From NCBI RefSeq assembly GCF_000188295.1, contig NZ_GL831112.1, forward strand, positions 1,655,200-1,716,239: a stretch of DNA of 61,040 bases, in the 5' to 3' direction. A model generated the notes under the pieces. It saw only the letters and a list, made by a program, of their open reading frames with translations. It was not told the DNA's origin and ran no database searches. Within the stretch, counting starts at the first letter, position 1. Every line of letters begins with the position of its first letter. Below, piece after piece: positions 1 to 9,235 of this stretch. A program made the translations under genes and the position numbers. The stretch is from Streptococcus vestibularis ATCC 49124 (GTDB taxonomy: Bacteria; Bacillota; Bacilli; Lactobacillales; Streptococcaceae).

Positions 1-38
1 AACAGCTCTTTTTATACGAAAAGAGCTGTTCTATTTTA
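1..38. terminator. bidirectional intrinsic terminator downstream of yjdF
   Basis: A perfect 12-bp inverted repeat (1-12 with 19-30, six-base loop) is followed on the plus side by a T-rich stretch. It lies just beyond the yjdF stop codon and probably ends that transcript, and possibly one converging from outside the window. Confidence 0.75.
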
Positions 39-53
39 TGAAAGAGAAAGTCA

Positions 54-467
54 CTAGTGACCTTTGTGCTTCTCCCTACGTTTTTGCTGTTTGCGTTCAA
101 ATTTCTCTTGTTTGAGCAATTGCTTTTGGACACTAGATTGATGTTTTGAAATCTTTTTCCTTTCCTCATACTGCAACTGCAATAGTTCTTTCGACTTGGA
201 AGAAACTTTCTGATTTACTTGTTTCTTCACCATTCGCTGTAATCGTTTAGGATTCTTGATTTTTACATGTTGGTTAACTATAGCTTCTGGACTAAAAGAT
301 AATTGAGTAAACTGAGTCTGTAAGATCTCTAGAATTTCATCATCTTTTGGCTCCTGACCAAATGTCACACGACAAACTTGATAAGTTTCTCGATACACTT
401 GTTCGAACAAACCATGCCAAAATCCATCTTCAAAATAAACTGTCAATCCAATTGAAATTGTTTCCAC
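54..467 (-). CDS. yjdF: YjdF family protein (DUF2992)
   Basis: Protein of 137 aa beginning METISIGLTVYFEDGFW, the signature start of the YjdF/DUF2992 family. The C-terminal third is strongly basic and rich in K, Q and E (many KQ, RK, KH steps), as in the family. The start is GTG at 465-467 behind a perfect AAGGAGG. The biochemical function of YjdF is unknown; the family is known for sitting behind an RNA that senses aza-aromatic compounds, so a role in handling such toxic compounds is suspected. Here it is a single-gene unit with its own extended -10 promoter, a leader of about 110 nt and a terminator. Confidence 0.85.
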   Translation of the reverse strand: METISIGLTVYFEDGFWHGLFEQVYRETYQVCRVTFGQEPKDDEILEILQTQFTQLSFSPEAIVNQHVKIKNPKRLQRMVKKQVNQKVSSKSKELLQLQYEERKKISKHQSSVQKQLLKQEKFERKQQKRREKHKGH

Positions 468-484
468 GACAGCACCTCCTTAAA

Positions 485-578
485 TCTATCCCTAAGAATG
501 GACAACCAAGGAGGAAGGTTACTGATAGGCTCGCCTACGTCTGGACTACCAACCAGAACTGTGTTTTTATCTTAGTTG
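485..578 (-). ncRNA. probable yjdF-class riboswitch in the yjdF leader
   Basis: The leader folds as a closed multi-stem domain. A closing helix pairs CTAAGA (570-575) with TCTTAG (492-497); inside are the hairpins TCTGG/CCAGA and TAGGC/GCCTA. A CCTCCTT segment within the domain is exactly complementary to the yjdF ribosome site AAGGAGG, so translation could be switched by exposing or hiding that site. Placement directly upstream of yjdF matches the known yjdF aza-aromatic riboswitch. I recognise it by context and fold, not by matching a covariance model. Confidence 0.6.
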
Positions 579-583
579 GGACT

Positions 584-592
584 ATTATAGCA
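584..592 (-). promoter_or_regulatory. yjdF promoter, extended -10
   Basis: TGCTATAAT on the minus strand gives an extended -10 about 115 nt upstream of the yjdF start. It begins only about 15 nt after the T-run of the leuS terminator. Confidence 0.65.
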
Positions 593-603
593 TACAGCAA
601 TAC

Positions 604-640
604 AAAAAATCCTCCAGAGCTAAGCTCCGAAGGATTCATT
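604..640 (-). terminator. leuS terminator
   Basis: On the minus strand a stem (AATCCT with AGGATT, extended by GGAGC with GCTCT) is followed by TTTTTTG. It lies downstream of leuS and just upstream of the yjdF promoter. Confidence 0.75.
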
Positions 641-675
641 TTTTATTTTACAACAATGTTAACCAATTTAGTTGG

Positions 676-702
676 CTTCAATAGTCTAGTGGACTATTGA
701 AG
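676..702. repeat. perfect 11-bp hairpin downstream of leuS
   Basis: CTTCAATAGTC (676-686) pairs perfectly with 692-702 across a five-base loop. No T-run follows on either strand, so it is not a classic terminator; it could protect the 3' end of the leuS mRNA. Confidence 0.5.
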
Positions 703-717
703 GTGGCAGCTAGGGCT

Positions 718-757
718 AATAAACTCGTTATTTAACGACAATATTAACGAGTTTATT
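718..757. repeat. 13-bp inverted repeat spanning the leuS stop codon
   Basis: AATAAACTCGTTA (718-730) and its exact complement (745-757) flank a 14-base loop. One arm is leuS coding sequence and the other contains the stop codon and 3' flank, so the mRNA can fold around its own stop codon. No T-run follows. Confidence 0.55.
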
Positions 758-3229
758 AGGTACCGCAATTACTTTCACAATTTCCTTATCGTCAATCTCT
801 GCTTTGACTTTTTCATCCGCTAGAGCAATTTCTTGCAACTCTTCGCGTGAAAGGTCTTTAGCAACCATGAGTTTAGCACGGACTTTACCTTTGATTTGAA
901 CGACGATTTCGATTTCGTCTTCAACCAATTTGCCTTCATCCCATGTTGGCCAAGCTACATAAGAGATAGACTCACCTGTTTCTGCGACTGTTTGCCAGAT
1001 TTCTTCTGCTAAGTGAGGCGCAAATGGAGCAATCAATTGGATAAATCCTTTGGCGTAATCCACATAGAGTTTGTCTTCCTTGTTAGCCGCGTTGACAAAG
1101 ACCATGAGTTGAGCAATGGCTGTGTTAAATTTCATCAACTCGATTTGCTCAGTAACAGATTTAACGGTTTCGTTATAAACCTTATCAAGAGCACCATTGT
1201 TTTCCGCAACGATTTCTTTACTTGTAATCAAACGGTAAACACGGTCAAGGAATTTACGGCTTCCTTCCAATCCTTCTTCAGACCAAGCGATTGAAGCATC
1301 GAGTGGTCCCATGAACATTTCATAGACACGAAGGGTATCAGCACCGTATTGTTCCACCACATCGTCTGGGTTGACAACGTTCTTGAGGGATTTAGACATC
1401 TTGGCTGGTGCTTGCTCCAATTCTTCTCCTGTTTCCACATGGAAGAAGGAACCATCACGTTTTTCAACCTTGTCAGTTGCCACGAGAGCACCACGGTGGT
1501 CACGGTAGCTTGTTCCCAAAATCATTCCTTGGTTAAAGAGTTTTTGGAATGGCTCTTTAGTCGGTACAACACCAAGGTCATAGAGGAATTTGTGCCAGAA
1601 ACGAGCGTAAAGCAAGTGAAGCACGGCGTGTTCTGCACCACCCACGTAGATATCGACTGGCAACCATTGTTTGAGGAGGTCCTCGTCAGCCAATTTCTCT
1701 GTGTTGTGTGGATCGATATAGCGGAGGTAGTACCAGCTTGAACCTGCCCATTGTGGCATAGTATTCGTCTCACGACGACCTTTGACACCATCCTCACGAG
1801 TCACTTCAAGCCAGTCTGTCAAGTTAGCCAATGGGCTTTCACCAGTACCTGAAGGGCGAATGTCCTTGGTTACTGGCAAGACAAGTGGCAATTCATTTTC
1901 AGGAACAGCTGTTGAAGTTCCATCTTCCCAATGAATAATTGGGATTGGTTCACCCCAGTAACGTTGACGGCTAAAGAGCCAGTCACGAAGACGGTAAGTG
2001 ATTTTTTCTTGACCAAAGCCTTTTTCTTCCAACCAAGCCACGATTTTAGCAATCGCTTTTTCTTTGTTGAGACCGTTCAAAAAGTCAGAGTTGACGTGAA
2101 GACCATCTTCTGTGTAAGCAGCCTCTTCAACATTTCCACCTTCAAGTACTTCTACGATTGGAAGGTCAAACTGTTTTGCAAATTCCCAGTCACGCTCATC
2201 GTGGGCAGGTACGGCCATAACAGCACCTGTTCCGTAGCTGGCCAGAACATAGTCAGCAATCCAGATTGGGATTTCTTTACCATTGACAGGATTGACAGCA
2301 TAAGCACCAGTCCAAACCCCTGTTTTTTCCTTGGCAAGGTCTGTACGAGCCAAGTCTGATTTAAGGCTGGCTTGGCGTTTGTAGTCAGCTACAGCTTCTG
2401 CTTGTTCAGGTGTTGTGATGGCATCTACCAAGTCATGCTCAGGAGCCAAAACAGTAAAGGTCGCACCAAAAAGAGTATCTGGACGTGTCGTAAAGACTGT
2501 GAATTCCTTGTCTGTTCCTTTTACTTTGAAAGTGACATTGGCACCAGTTGATTTCCCAATCCAGTTGCGTTGCATGTCCTTGATAGACTCTGGCCAGTCA
2601 AGGTCATCCAAGTCATTGAGCAAGCGCTCAGCATAGACAGTGATTTTGAGCATCCATTGGCGCATTGGTTTGCGGACAACTGGATAGCCACCACGCTCAG
2701 ATGTTCCATCTGGAAGAACTTCTTCGTTGGCGATGGCTGTTCCTAATTCTTCAACCCAGTTTACTGGCACTTCAGCTTCATAAGCCAAACCTTTTTCGTA
2801 AAGCTTAGTGAAAATCCATTGCGTCCACTTGTAGTAGTTCGGATCTGTAGTATTGACTTCACGGTCCCAGTCGTAAGAGAATCCAAGCGCATTGATTTGG
2901 CGTTTGAAGTTGGCAATGTTTTCTGCTGTGAATTCTGCTGGGTCATTCCCTGTATCCATAGCGTATTGCTCTGCAGGCAAACCAAAGGCATCCCATCCCA
3001 TTGGGTGAAGGACGTTGTAGCCTTGTGCACGTTTGAAACGGCTGAGGATATCAGTCGCTGTGTAGCCTTCTGGGTGTCCTACGTGAAGACCCGCTCCAGA
3101 TGGATAAGGGAACATGTCAAGCGCATAAAACTTAGGTTTTGAGGCCTCTGTTCCTGTCTTAAAAGTGTGATTGTCAGCCCAGTATTTTTGCCACTTAGGC
3201 TCGATTTCTTTATGATTGTAAAAACTCAT
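728..3229 (-). CDS. leuS: leucyl-tRNA synthetase
   Basis: Class Ia aminoacyl-tRNA synthetase of 833 aa, the usual bacterial length; it charges tRNA-Leu in the cytoplasm. The Rossmann core carries the HIGH-type motif HVGH near residue 50 and KMSKS near residue 611. The CP1 editing domain lies between, at about residues 225-410, and the anticodon-binding domain is C-terminal. The ATG follows GGAGAG. An extended -10 (TGCTATAAT, about 3257-3265) lies some 30 nt upstream, so the leader is short and no T-box is present. It is transcribed divergently from the DeoR-type regulator and ends at the terminator near 604-640. Confidence 0.98.
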   Translation of the reverse strand: MSFYNHKEIEPKWQKYWADNHTFKTGTEASKPKFYALDMFPYPSGAGLHVGHPEGYTATDILSRFKRAQGYNVLHPMGWDAFGLPAEQYAMDTGNDPAEFTAENIANFKRQINALGFSYDWDREVNTTDPNYYKWTQWIFTKLYEKGLAYEAEVPVNWVEELGTAIANEEVLPDGTSERGGYPVVRKPMRQWMLKITVYAERLLNDLDDLDWPESIKDMQRNWIGKSTGANVTFKVKGTDKEFTVFTTRPDTLFGATFTVLAPEHDLVDAITTPEQAEAVADYKRQASLKSDLARTDLAKEKTGVWTGAYAVNPVNGKEIPIWIADYVLASYGTGAVMAVPAHDERDWEFAKQFDLPIVEVLEGGNVEEAAYTEDGLHVNSDFLNGLNKEKAIAKIVAWLEEKGFGQEKITYRLRDWLFSRQRYWGEPIPIIHWEDGTSTAVPENELPLVLPVTKDIRPSGTGESPLANLTDWLEVTREDGVKGRRETNTMPQWAGSSWYYLRYIDPHNTEKLADEDLLKQWLPVDIYVGGAEHAVLHLLYARFWHKFLYDLGVVPTKEPFQKLFNQGMILGTSYRDHRGALVATDKVEKRDGSFFHVETGEELEQAPAKMSKSLKNVVNPDDVVEQYGADTLRVYEMFMGPLDASIAWSEEGLEGSRKFLDRVYRLITSKEIVAENNGALDKVYNETVKSVTEQIELMKFNTAIAQLMVFVNAANKEDKLYVDYAKGFIQLIAPFAPHLAEEIWQTVAETGESISYVAWPTWDEGKLVEDEIEIVVQIKGKVRAKLMVAKDLSREELQEIALADEKVKAEIDDKEIVKVIAVPNKLVNIVVK

Positions 3230-3324
3230 GGTTTCTCTCCAATATTCGTAATGCTTCTATTATAGCATTTTTGAAGGATTTTTAAAGATGGTAAGGGAAG
3301 TTTAAGAGACGAATTAACCTTATT

Positions 3325-3395
3325 CCAGTTTGCATTTTTTTGCATTTTTGTTTACAAAAAAGGCAAAAAAATGCTATTCTAGTATTAGAAAGTAG
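3325..3395 (+). promoter_or_regulatory. promoter and A/T-rich repeats before the DeoR-type gene
   Basis: The segment holds two direct copies of TTTGCATTTTT and an inverted GGCAAAAAAATGC, next to an extended -10-like TGCTATTCT. Such repeats suit autoregulation by the downstream DeoR-type protein, which is inference. Confidence 0.4.
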
Positions 3396-3402
3396 GTGAC
3401 TC

Positions 3403-4170
3403 ATGTATCAAGAACAACGGCTTGAGAGAATTTTGATTCTCTTGGAAGAGAGAGGAAACCTATCTGTCAAGGAAATGGTTGATGAATTAGAAGTTTCCAA
3501 AGATACTATCAGAAGAGATTTCGACTGTCTCAGCCAGAGGAATTTGGCTCAGCGTACTCATGGTGGCATTCTTCCAGTAAAAAATACCACTGTTCTTGGC
3601 TTCCAGGAACGTCAGAAAGGACTCACTGAAGACAAGAAAAAAATGGCAGATCTAGCGCTTAGCTTGGTCAAAGACCAATCTCTACTCTTCTTCGATGTCT
3701 CTACCTTGATGCTTGAAGTCTCACAAAAATTGACTAAGAAGGTCACTATCTACTCCCACTCTTTGGACAACGCCTTGGTCCTAAGTGGTAAAGAAGGCGT
3801 CGACTTTCATCTCTTGGGAGGAAGATTTTACAGCAAAAACCGCTTCTACTATTCGCTTCACGAAGCCCAGCTCTTGCAACATCTACAATTTGACTTAGCC
3901 TTCTTCGGAGCGGCCAGTCTCAGTCAAGGAGTGGTCAGCTATGAAGATGAAGAGGACGTTGCTGTCAAACAACTAGCCATGCAAGCTGCTCGAACCAAGA
4001 TTCTTATTGCTGAATCTGATAAATATGAAAAGCATTCCAAATATATATTGGGCAAGATTGAAGACTTTGACTACTGGATTACAGATAAGGAACCTGATCC
4101 TGATTTGGTCGAGGCTCTTAAAGATAAAGTAACGATTTTATACGATGGAAAGGATAGCGACTATGAGTAA
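3403..4170 (+). CDS. DeoR/GlpR-family transcriptional regulator
   Basis: Protein of 255 aa. The N-terminal DeoR-type winged helix (about residues 5-58) contains the family signature VSKDTIRRDF followed by RTHGGILP. The C-terminal DeoR sensor domain (about 75-235) resembles sugar-phosphate isomerase folds and usually binds a phosphorylated sugar. The 3' end overlaps a Cof-type HAD phosphatase by eight bases, so the two are translationally coupled. This suggests the regulator responds to a sugar phosphate that the phosphatase also handles, but the ligand cannot be told from sequence. Confidence 0.88.
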   Translation: MYQEQRLERILILLEERGNLSVKEMVDELEVSKDTIRRDFDCLSQRNLAQRTHGGILPVKNTTVLGFQERQKGLTEDKKKMADLALSLVKDQSLLFFDVSTLMLEVSQKLTKKVTIYSHSLDNALVLSGKEGVDFHLLGGRFYSKNRFYYSLHEAQLLQHLQFDLAFFGAASLSQGVVSYEDEEDVAVKQLAMQAARTKILIAESDKYEKHSKYILGKIEDFDYWITDKEPDPDLVEALKDKVTILYDGKDSDYE

Positions 4171-4972
4171 TATTCGTTTGATTATCAGTGACATTGATGG
4201 CACTATTCTCACTAGCAATCACCAGGTAGATGAGCAACTGATTGAGGTAATGCCAGAGCTTGAAAAAGCAAATATTCCCTTTGTTTTAGCTTCAGCCCGT
4301 TCGCCACTAGGGATGCAACCAATTGCTCATAAACTGGGACTTCATAACAACCCCATCGCCTGCTACAACGGCGCCTTAGTACTTGAGGGTGATCGTACTA
4401 TTATCCAACACCCTGTGGATAAAGCTGAGATTCAAGAGCTTCTTAACTACTTATCCACAGATTACCCAAGTGTCTCTGTGAATATCTACTCTGGCAAGGA
4501 CTGGATTACCAACCAACTAGACAAATGGTCTCAGTTGGAAGGAAGTATCACGGGTGAATCTCCTATCATTAAGGAACTGCAAGACACGGTCTCAGACTCA
4601 GAACCACCTATCCACAAGCTATTGTTGATTGATGAGCCTGAAATTATCCAGTACCTCCACCAAAAACTCCTAAGCATGGATTTTCCACAGATAGCCTTTT
4701 ACTTGTCCAAAGATAACTATCTTGAAGTCACTGCCAAACACGTTTCTAAAGAACACGCTCTCCTTGAGCTTGCCAAGTATTATGACCTTCCTCTTGAACA
4801 CGTCATGACCATCGGAGATAACTTCAACGATAGTCCCATGCTAGCTCTAGCTGGCCTAGGAATTGCTATGGGCAATGCACCTGAAGGGGTTAAGGAAACT
4901 GCAAACCTAGTAACGGCTTCAAATGATGATCATGGTGTCGCTCAAGCCATTACAGAGCATGTCCTAAACTAA
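4163..4972 (+). CDS. Cof-type HAD-IIB hydrolase (phosphatase)
   Basis: Haloacid dehalogenase phosphatase of 269 aa. Motif I is DIDGT at residues 10-14, which carries the nucleophile aspartate; motif IV is GDNFNDSPM near residue 220; between them lies a type IIB cap. Family members dephosphorylate sugar phosphates, nucleotides or cofactors such as FMN or PLP; the substrate here is unknown. I chose the ATG at 4163 because it follows AAGGA at a good distance; the upstream ATG at 4145 has no ribosome site. It overlaps the DeoR-type gene and ends before a terminator. Confidence 0.88.
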   Translation: MSNIRLIISDIDGTILTSNHQVDEQLIEVMPELEKANIPFVLASARSPLGMQPIAHKLGLHNNPIACYNGALVLEGDRTIIQHPVDKAEIQELLNYLSTDYPSVSVNIYSGKDWITNQLDKWSQLEGSITGESPIIKELQDTVSDSEPPIHKLLLIDEPEIIQYLHQKLLSMDFPQIAFYLSKDNYLEVTAKHVSKEHALLELAKYYDLPLEHVMTIGDNFNDSPMLALAGLGIAMGNAPEGVKETANLVTASNDDHGVAQAITEHVLN

Positions 4973-5030
4973 GCCAATATCTAATAGTAGGAACAGACTT
5001 TAATTGCCAACTCGATTTTAGAACAGAAGG

Positions 5031-5060
5031 AAAGGTACCCTAAGGGGCCTTTTCTTTTTC
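5031..5060 (+). terminator. terminator of the deoR-HAD operon
   Basis: AAAGG-CCC pairs with GGG-CCTTT across a TAA loop, followed by TTTTCTTTTT. Confidence 0.7.
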
Positions 5061-5102
5061 CAAGGAAAAAAGACTCCCTCTCACGAAGAAGACCTAAATT
5101 TT

Positions 5103-5594
5103 CTAAAGATAAAGAAGGAGACCTACCAGAATTCCAATGACATAGCCTGCTAAAACATCACTAGGATAGTGAACACCACCTAGCACGCGCAAAAAAGCTA
5201 GAGCCATCGCCAGAAAAAGCATAGTCCCACCTAGCCAGGGGTTAAGCGTCAGTACCAACATAGCAATGACAGTCGCTGAGAAAACATGCCGACTGGGAAA
5301 AGACTTACCCAGACTGTCCTTCTTAATAAGTGGCTGAATGTCCCAGGTCTGATATGGGCGTGGGCGATTATAAAAGCTACGACCAAGAGAAAGAAGGAAA
5401 AAGCCTCCCCCCATAATAAGCACTGTCGTAGAGAGAACAAACCAGCCATTCCTTAGCCAAACCAAACTAATAAATATCGGAAAAAGCAGGTAAAAAGTCC
5501 TTGTGATAGCCTTGTTCAATCCTCCTAAGACCCTAGCATAAGGACGCAATGGACCGCTAATCCTATTGTAAAATTGTTTATAATTCATCATCAT
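5103..5594 (-). CDS. PAP2-family membrane phosphatase
   Basis: Protein of 163 aa with about four membrane helices and the three motifs of PAP2 lipid phosphatases: RSFYNRPRP, then PSRH (catalytic histidine), then RVLGGVHYPSDV (nucleophile histidine and aspartate). Members hydrolyse phosphatidate or undecaprenyl pyrophosphate at the outer face of the membrane, so recycling of the lipid carrier is one possibility; substrate is not resolved. Three consecutive ATG codons start the frame and no clear ribosome site is seen, so the exact start is uncertain. The gene stands alone downstream of nusG. Confidence 0.85.
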   Translation of the reverse strand: MMMNYKQFYNRISGPLRPYARVLGGLNKAITRTFYLLFPIFISLVWLRNGWFVLSTTVLIMGGGFFLLSLGRSFYNRPRPYQTWDIQPLIKKDSLGKSFPSRHVFSATVIAMLVLTLNPWLGGTMLFLAMALAFLRVLGGVHYPSDVLAGYVIGILVGLLLYL

Positions 5595-5718
5595 CCGTTA
5601 GAAAAAGGGAGTGACACAGAACTAAATTTCAAAAATCTAGCTTCTAGCCTCTCCCTCCAGTTTAATGAGATAGTCTTCCAAGGTTGAAGTCTCTTAGCCC
5701 AATCTCTTTTTGTCTATC

Positions 5719-6258
5719 TTAAAGTTCAGCAATCTGGTAAAGTTCAAGTTCAGCAGCTGTTTCTGAACCAAACATATTAATCATGATTTTAACCTTGTTG
5801 TTTTCAATTTCTACAACACGGCCTTCTTGACCCATAAAGGCACCATCGATGATTTGAACCACATCTCCAACCTTGATATTAGTATCAAATACATCAACAG
5901 TTTGACCCATTGAAATCAAGATTTGACGGATTTCTTCTTCCAAAAGTGGTGTTGGTTTAGAACGGTTACCGTGAGAACCAACGAAACCAGTAACGTTCGG
6001 AGTATTACGGACAACGAACCAGGCTTCGTCTGTCATTACCATCTCAACAAGAACGTAACCAGGGAAGCGGTTTTCTTCCACTTCTTTAACTTTACCGTTT
6101 TTCTCAACATTGACCGTTTGAGTTGGGATTTCAACACGCAAGATATTTTCAAGCATGTTATAAGTTTGAGCACGTTGCAAAAGATTTTCTTTAACTTTAT
6201 TTTCGTATCCTGAATACGTTTGAAGGACGAACCAGCCCTTGTCGAATGAATCTAGCAT
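5719..6258 (-). CDS. nusG: transcription termination/antitermination factor NusG
   Basis: Protein of 179 aa with the NGN domain at about residues 8-110 (starting GWFVLQTYSGYE) and a C-terminal KOW domain at about 125-175 (VGDVVQIIDGAFMGQEG). It binds RNA polymerase and links it to ribosomes or Rho. The ATG follows AAAGGA. It has its own promoter and a leader of about 150 nt, separated from secE by a terminator, so it can be controlled apart from secE. Confidence 0.97.
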   Translation of the reverse strand: MLDSFDKGWFVLQTYSGYENKVKENLLQRAQTYNMLENILRVEIPTQTVNVEKNGKVKEVEENRFPGYVLVEMVMTDEAWFVVRNTPNVTGFVGSHGNRSKPTPLLEEEIRQILISMGQTVDVFDTNIKVGDVVQIIDGAFMGQEGRVVEIENNKVKIMINMFGSETAAELELYQIAEL

Positions 6259-6403
6259 TTTAGGATTCCTTTCTTTGTTCTAAATGACATTTAAACACCA
6301 TTGACCATCAATCTTCGAGGCGCAAGCGTTAAATGTAAATGAATGCCTATGTTTTAATTCAAAGCGTAATAAAAAAGCCTGATGGCCCTTGTTCTCGCTT
6401 TTA

Positions 6404-6421
6404 TCTACATTTATTATAACA
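6404..6421 (-). promoter_or_regulatory. nusG promoter, extended -10
   Basis: TTTTTTGTTATAAT on the minus strand: the T-run belongs to the secE terminator and runs straight into an extended -10 (TATAAT at 6413-6418). The leader of about 150 nt contains AGGGCC-ATCA-GGC followed by six Ts, a weak attenuator-like hairpin. Confidence 0.65.
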
Positions 6422-6450
6422 AAAAAGAGCAGGCATGCCCACTCTTTTTA
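6421..6450 (-). terminator. secE terminator
   Basis: AAAAAGAG and CTCTTTTT enclose the palindrome GGCATGCC. T-runs are present on both strands; it ends the pbp2a-rpmG-secE transcript. Confidence 0.75.
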
Positions 6451-6458
6451 TGTTTTCT

Positions 6459-6635
6459 TTAGAAAAAGTTAATCAGTGCTGACATAGCGCGACTCAACAA
6501 TTCATCAAACGCATAGATGATGACAGTGAAGAATGCAGTATACTCAAGAACTGAACTAAAATCGTGCCAGCGTTGTTTACGGTCTGGCCAAGTCGTGTCT
6601 TTCAAGACTTTGAAAATACTTCCAGTTTGTCTCAC
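6459..6635 (-). CDS. secE: preprotein translocase subunit SecE
   Basis: Small protein of 58 aa beginning VRQTGSIFKVLKDTTWPDRK. The conserved TWP step precedes a basic amphipathic helix and one membrane segment at about residues 30-55. SecE stabilises the SecY channel in the cytoplasmic membrane. The start is GTG at 6633-6635, eight bases after the rpmG stop and behind GGAG. Position between rpmG and nusG is the standard Firmicute order, which supports the call despite the short length. Confidence 0.93.
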   Translation of the reverse strand: MRQTGSIFKVLKDTTWPDRKQRWHDFSSVLEYTAFFTVIIYAFDELLSRAMSALINFF

Positions 6636-6643
6636 GGTGTCTC

Positions 6644-6796
6644 CTATCTTGTTTCCTTATGCAAGGTGTATTTTTTACAATGTTTACAAAATTTGTTAAC
6701 TTCTAGTCGTGTTGGTTTGGGAGTACTACTAACATTAATTGAGTAGTTTCGACTCCCACATTCAGCACACGCTAGGCTTGCTTTTTTCTGTGCCAT
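6644..6796 (-). CDS. rpmG: 50S ribosomal protein bL33, zinc-binding form
   Basis: Protein of 50 aa starting [18 protein letters not shown]. Two CxxC pairs (CAEC and CKHC) bind zinc, which marks the C-plus paralogue. The ATG at 6794-6796 follows GGAGG and is preferred to an in-frame codon 15 residues upstream that has no ribosome site. It lies 46 bases after pbp2a and just before secE. Confidence 0.96.
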   Translation of the reverse strand: MAQKKASLACAECGSRNYSINVSSTPKPTRLEVNKFCKHCKKYTLHKETR

Positions 6797-6842
6797 AACG
6801 CCTCCATTTTTTATCTTACCACTTTTAAATGCAATTGACAAG

Positions 6843-9170
6843 CTATCTGAATAGACCTGATAAGGAGTCTGAAATCTTATCCCATAGACTGCTTGCTTGA
6901 TCTTTTACATCATTGACAACGTCTGAAGCCTTGTCTGTCCATGACTTGTTACTGCTATTACGAGAGTCATTTGGATCTGCCGTATAGTCTAGTGTTTGAC
7001 CATCAGCCGCATAGGCATTTTCAACGGTAAACTCATTACCTGGTGTATTTGGCAAAACATCTGCAGCGATATAGCTGAAAATAGTTGAAGCTGTTCCTGA
7101 GCTTGCTCCTGTTAAGTAGTGATTCTCGTCAGTCTTATCAAAACCAATCCAAGTCGTCATAACCACATCCGGAGTATAGCCAATAACCCACTGATCACTG
7201 GTCAAATCCTTGTTAAATTCAGCCTGAACAGTACCTGTCTTACCTGCCATAGTATAACCTGTGTAGTTGGCATTCACAGCAGAACCATTTGAGAAGGTAC
7301 CAAGCATCATGCTGGTCATCTGGTTAGCTACTGACTGGCTGATAACACGCTTAGACTTCTTACTATGGGTAGCGATAATGTCACCACTAGCATTTTCAAT
7401 TTTAGTGATGAAATAAGCCGTATTCATCTCACCACCATTAGCAAAGGTCGCATAAGCCTGAGCCATTTGAAGAGGACTAGCTGTCACACCACCACCAAGT
7501 GAAATTCCCAGTTCTTCTGGAACATTGTCAAAGTTAAGACCGAATTTTTGACCGTAACTAATCCCTTTTTGTATACCGATTTGATTAAAGAGGTAAACTG
7601 CTGGGATATTGTAGGAGTTGGCCAAAGCTTGATACATGGGCACATCCTCAGTCTCAACACCACCGTAGTTGGTTGGAGTATAGCCGTTATAGTCGATTGG
7701 TTTATTTGGAAGGTCCTTATTGATGCTCCATCCTGAAGCCAGAGCTGGGGCATAGACCACTAAAGGTTTAATGGTCGATCCAGGACTACGTTTCCCTTGG
7801 GTTGCATAGTTAAAGTTACGGAAGGTTGTATCACTGGTACCACCTACACGACCTACTAGACCACGGACCGCTCCAGTTGTTGGATCAAGCGCCACACTAG
7901 CTGACTGAGCTGTACTACCGTCACTTTCTGATGTAGGGAAGAGATAAGTATTTTCATAGGTTTGCTGCATGTTAGCTTGTGAGTTGGCATCCATCTCTGT
8001 GTAGATCTTGTAGCCATTTTTAACGATTTCATCCTCACTCAAGCCATAAGTTTTCGTAGCTTCTTCAATGACGGCATCAAAGTAGGACGGATACTTGTAG
8101 TCATCGCCAGTCCCTTGATAGGTATCATCTAGGCGACTAGCCATATCAACTCCAGCCGCACTGTCGGCATCTGCCTGACTCAACTTCTTGTCATCAACCA
8201 TGTTAGAGAGAACAGTGTTTCGACGGTTGGTCGCATTTTGGATATTATCGATTGGGTTATAAATTTCAGGTCCCTTAAGCATACCCGCGAGGGTCGCTGC
8301 TTCATCAACAGTTAGATTGGCAGCACTTGTCCCGAAGTATTTTTGGCTAGCATCTTCAACACCCCAAACACCATTCCCGAAGTAGGCATTATTGAGGTAC
8401 ATGGTAAGGATTTCTTGCTTGCTGTATTTCTTGGTTAATTCCAAAGAGAGGAAGAATTCCTTGGCCTTACGAGTGACTGTCTGTTCTTGTGTCAAGAAGG
8501 CATTTTTAGCCAACTGTTGGGTAATGGTCGAACCACCACCAAAGCGTCCCATAGATACAATAGCCAGAAGGAATCGCTTGACGTTAACCCCGCTATTTTT
8601 ATAGAAGGTACGGTCCTCAGTTGCTATGACAGCATTCTCCAAGCTATCACTAATAGCATCTAGTTCCACATAGGTCCCTTTTTGCCCTGACAAAGAACCA
8701 GCTTGATTGCCTTCTTTGTCATAGATAACCGTAGTAGCCTTCAAGGCATCTTGAAGGTCTGAAACATTGGTCGTCTTGGCAATATAGAAAAGGTAGGAAC
8801 CTACTGTCAGAACCAGCACAGCTAGCATGATAAAGAGAATTTTCCCAATATGATAGCGACGCCAGAAACGGCGAATAGGATTTCTTGGCGAAAGCGTAAA
8901 CTTGCTCAAGAACGCCTGAACCTTACCTAAGGGTTTGGTGGTATCAATAGGTTTCTTTTGCTTAGAACGTTGGTAACGTGACGTCTCTTGACTTTCCTGA
9001 GACATATCCAAGTCTTCAACGGCTTGTTCAACCTCATCAGGTTTCTTAGCAAAGAGTCCCTTTATCTTATTTTGTAAATTCTTCGATTTTTCAGCAGGCT
9101 GGGAATCCTTACCCTTTCCGCTATTTTCTTCTTTAAAAAGTTTGTTTTTTAGATTATCAAAAAATGTCAT
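6843..9170 (-). CDS. pbp2a: class A penicillin-binding protein 2a
   Basis: Bifunctional peptidoglycan synthase of 775 aa. A basic, charged cytoplasmic tail (1-107) is followed by one membrane anchor (about 108-130). The GT51 glycosyltransferase domain has its catalytic glutamate in ATEDRTFY near residue 183 and the motif [12 protein letters not shown]. The transpeptidase domain has SPGSTIKP near residue 465, SYN near 518 and KTGT near 645. It polymerises and cross-links the wall outside the membrane. The -10 TATAAT (9177-9182) leaves practically no leader. The gene heads the pbp2a-rpmG-secE operon. Confidence 0.96.
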   Translation of the reverse strand: MTFFDNLKNKLFKEENSGKGKDSQPAEKSKNLQNKIKGLFAKKPDEVEQAVEDLDMSQESQETSRYQRSKQKKPIDTTKPLGKVQAFLSKFTLSPRNPIRRFWRRYHIGKILFIMLAVLVLTVGSYLFYIAKTTNVSDLQDALKATTVIYDKEGNQAGSLSGQKGTYVELDAISDSLENAVIATEDRTFYKNSGVNVKRFLLAIVSMGRFGGGSTITQQLAKNAFLTQEQTVTRKAKEFFLSLELTKKYSKQEILTMYLNNAYFGNGVWGVEDASQKYFGTSAANLTVDEAATLAGMLKGPEIYNPIDNIQNATNRRNTVLSNMVDDKKLSQADADSAAGVDMASRLDDTYQGTGDDYKYPSYFDAVIEEATKTYGLSEDEIVKNGYKIYTEMDANSQANMQQTYENTYLFPTSESDGSTAQSASVALDPTTGAVRGLVGRVGGTSDTTFRNFNYATQGKRSPGSTIKPLVVYAPALASGWSINKDLPNKPIDYNGYTPTNYGGVETEDVPMYQALANSYNIPAVYLFNQIGIQKGISYGQKFGLNFDNVPEELGISLGGGVTASPLQMAQAYATFANGGEMNTAYFITKIENASGDIIATHSKKSKRVISQSVANQMTSMMLGTFSNGSAVNANYTGYTMAGKTGTVQAEFNKDLTSDQWVIGYTPDVVMTTWIGFDKTDENHYLTGASSGTASTIFSYIAADVLPNTPGNEFTVENAYAADGQTLDYTADPNDSRNSSNKSWTDKASDVVNDVKDQASSLWDKISDSLSGLFR

Positions 9171-9176
9171 AACCTT

Positions 9177-9185
9177 ATTATATCA
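9177..9185 (-). promoter_or_regulatory. pbp2a promoter with almost no leader
   Basis: TGATATAAT on the minus strand; the predicted transcript start falls at or within a base or two of the ATG at 9170. No other in-frame ATG occurs for about 55 codons. Confidence 0.6.
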
Positions 9186-9220
9186 AGTTTTTACAGGTTC
9201 TGTCCTCTTTTAAGTGTTCA

Positions 9221-9229
9221 TGATATAAT
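9221..9229 (+). promoter_or_regulatory. promoter of the pseudouridine synthase gene, probably leaderless
   Basis: TGATATAAT ends at 9229 and the ATG is at 9236, so the expected start of transcription coincides with the start codon. No ribosome site lies in between. Confidence 0.6.
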
Positions 9230-9235
9230 GAAACC

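Noticed and set aside
3230..3402. T-box for leuS
   Set aside because: The leader from the TATAAT to the ATG is only about 30 bases.
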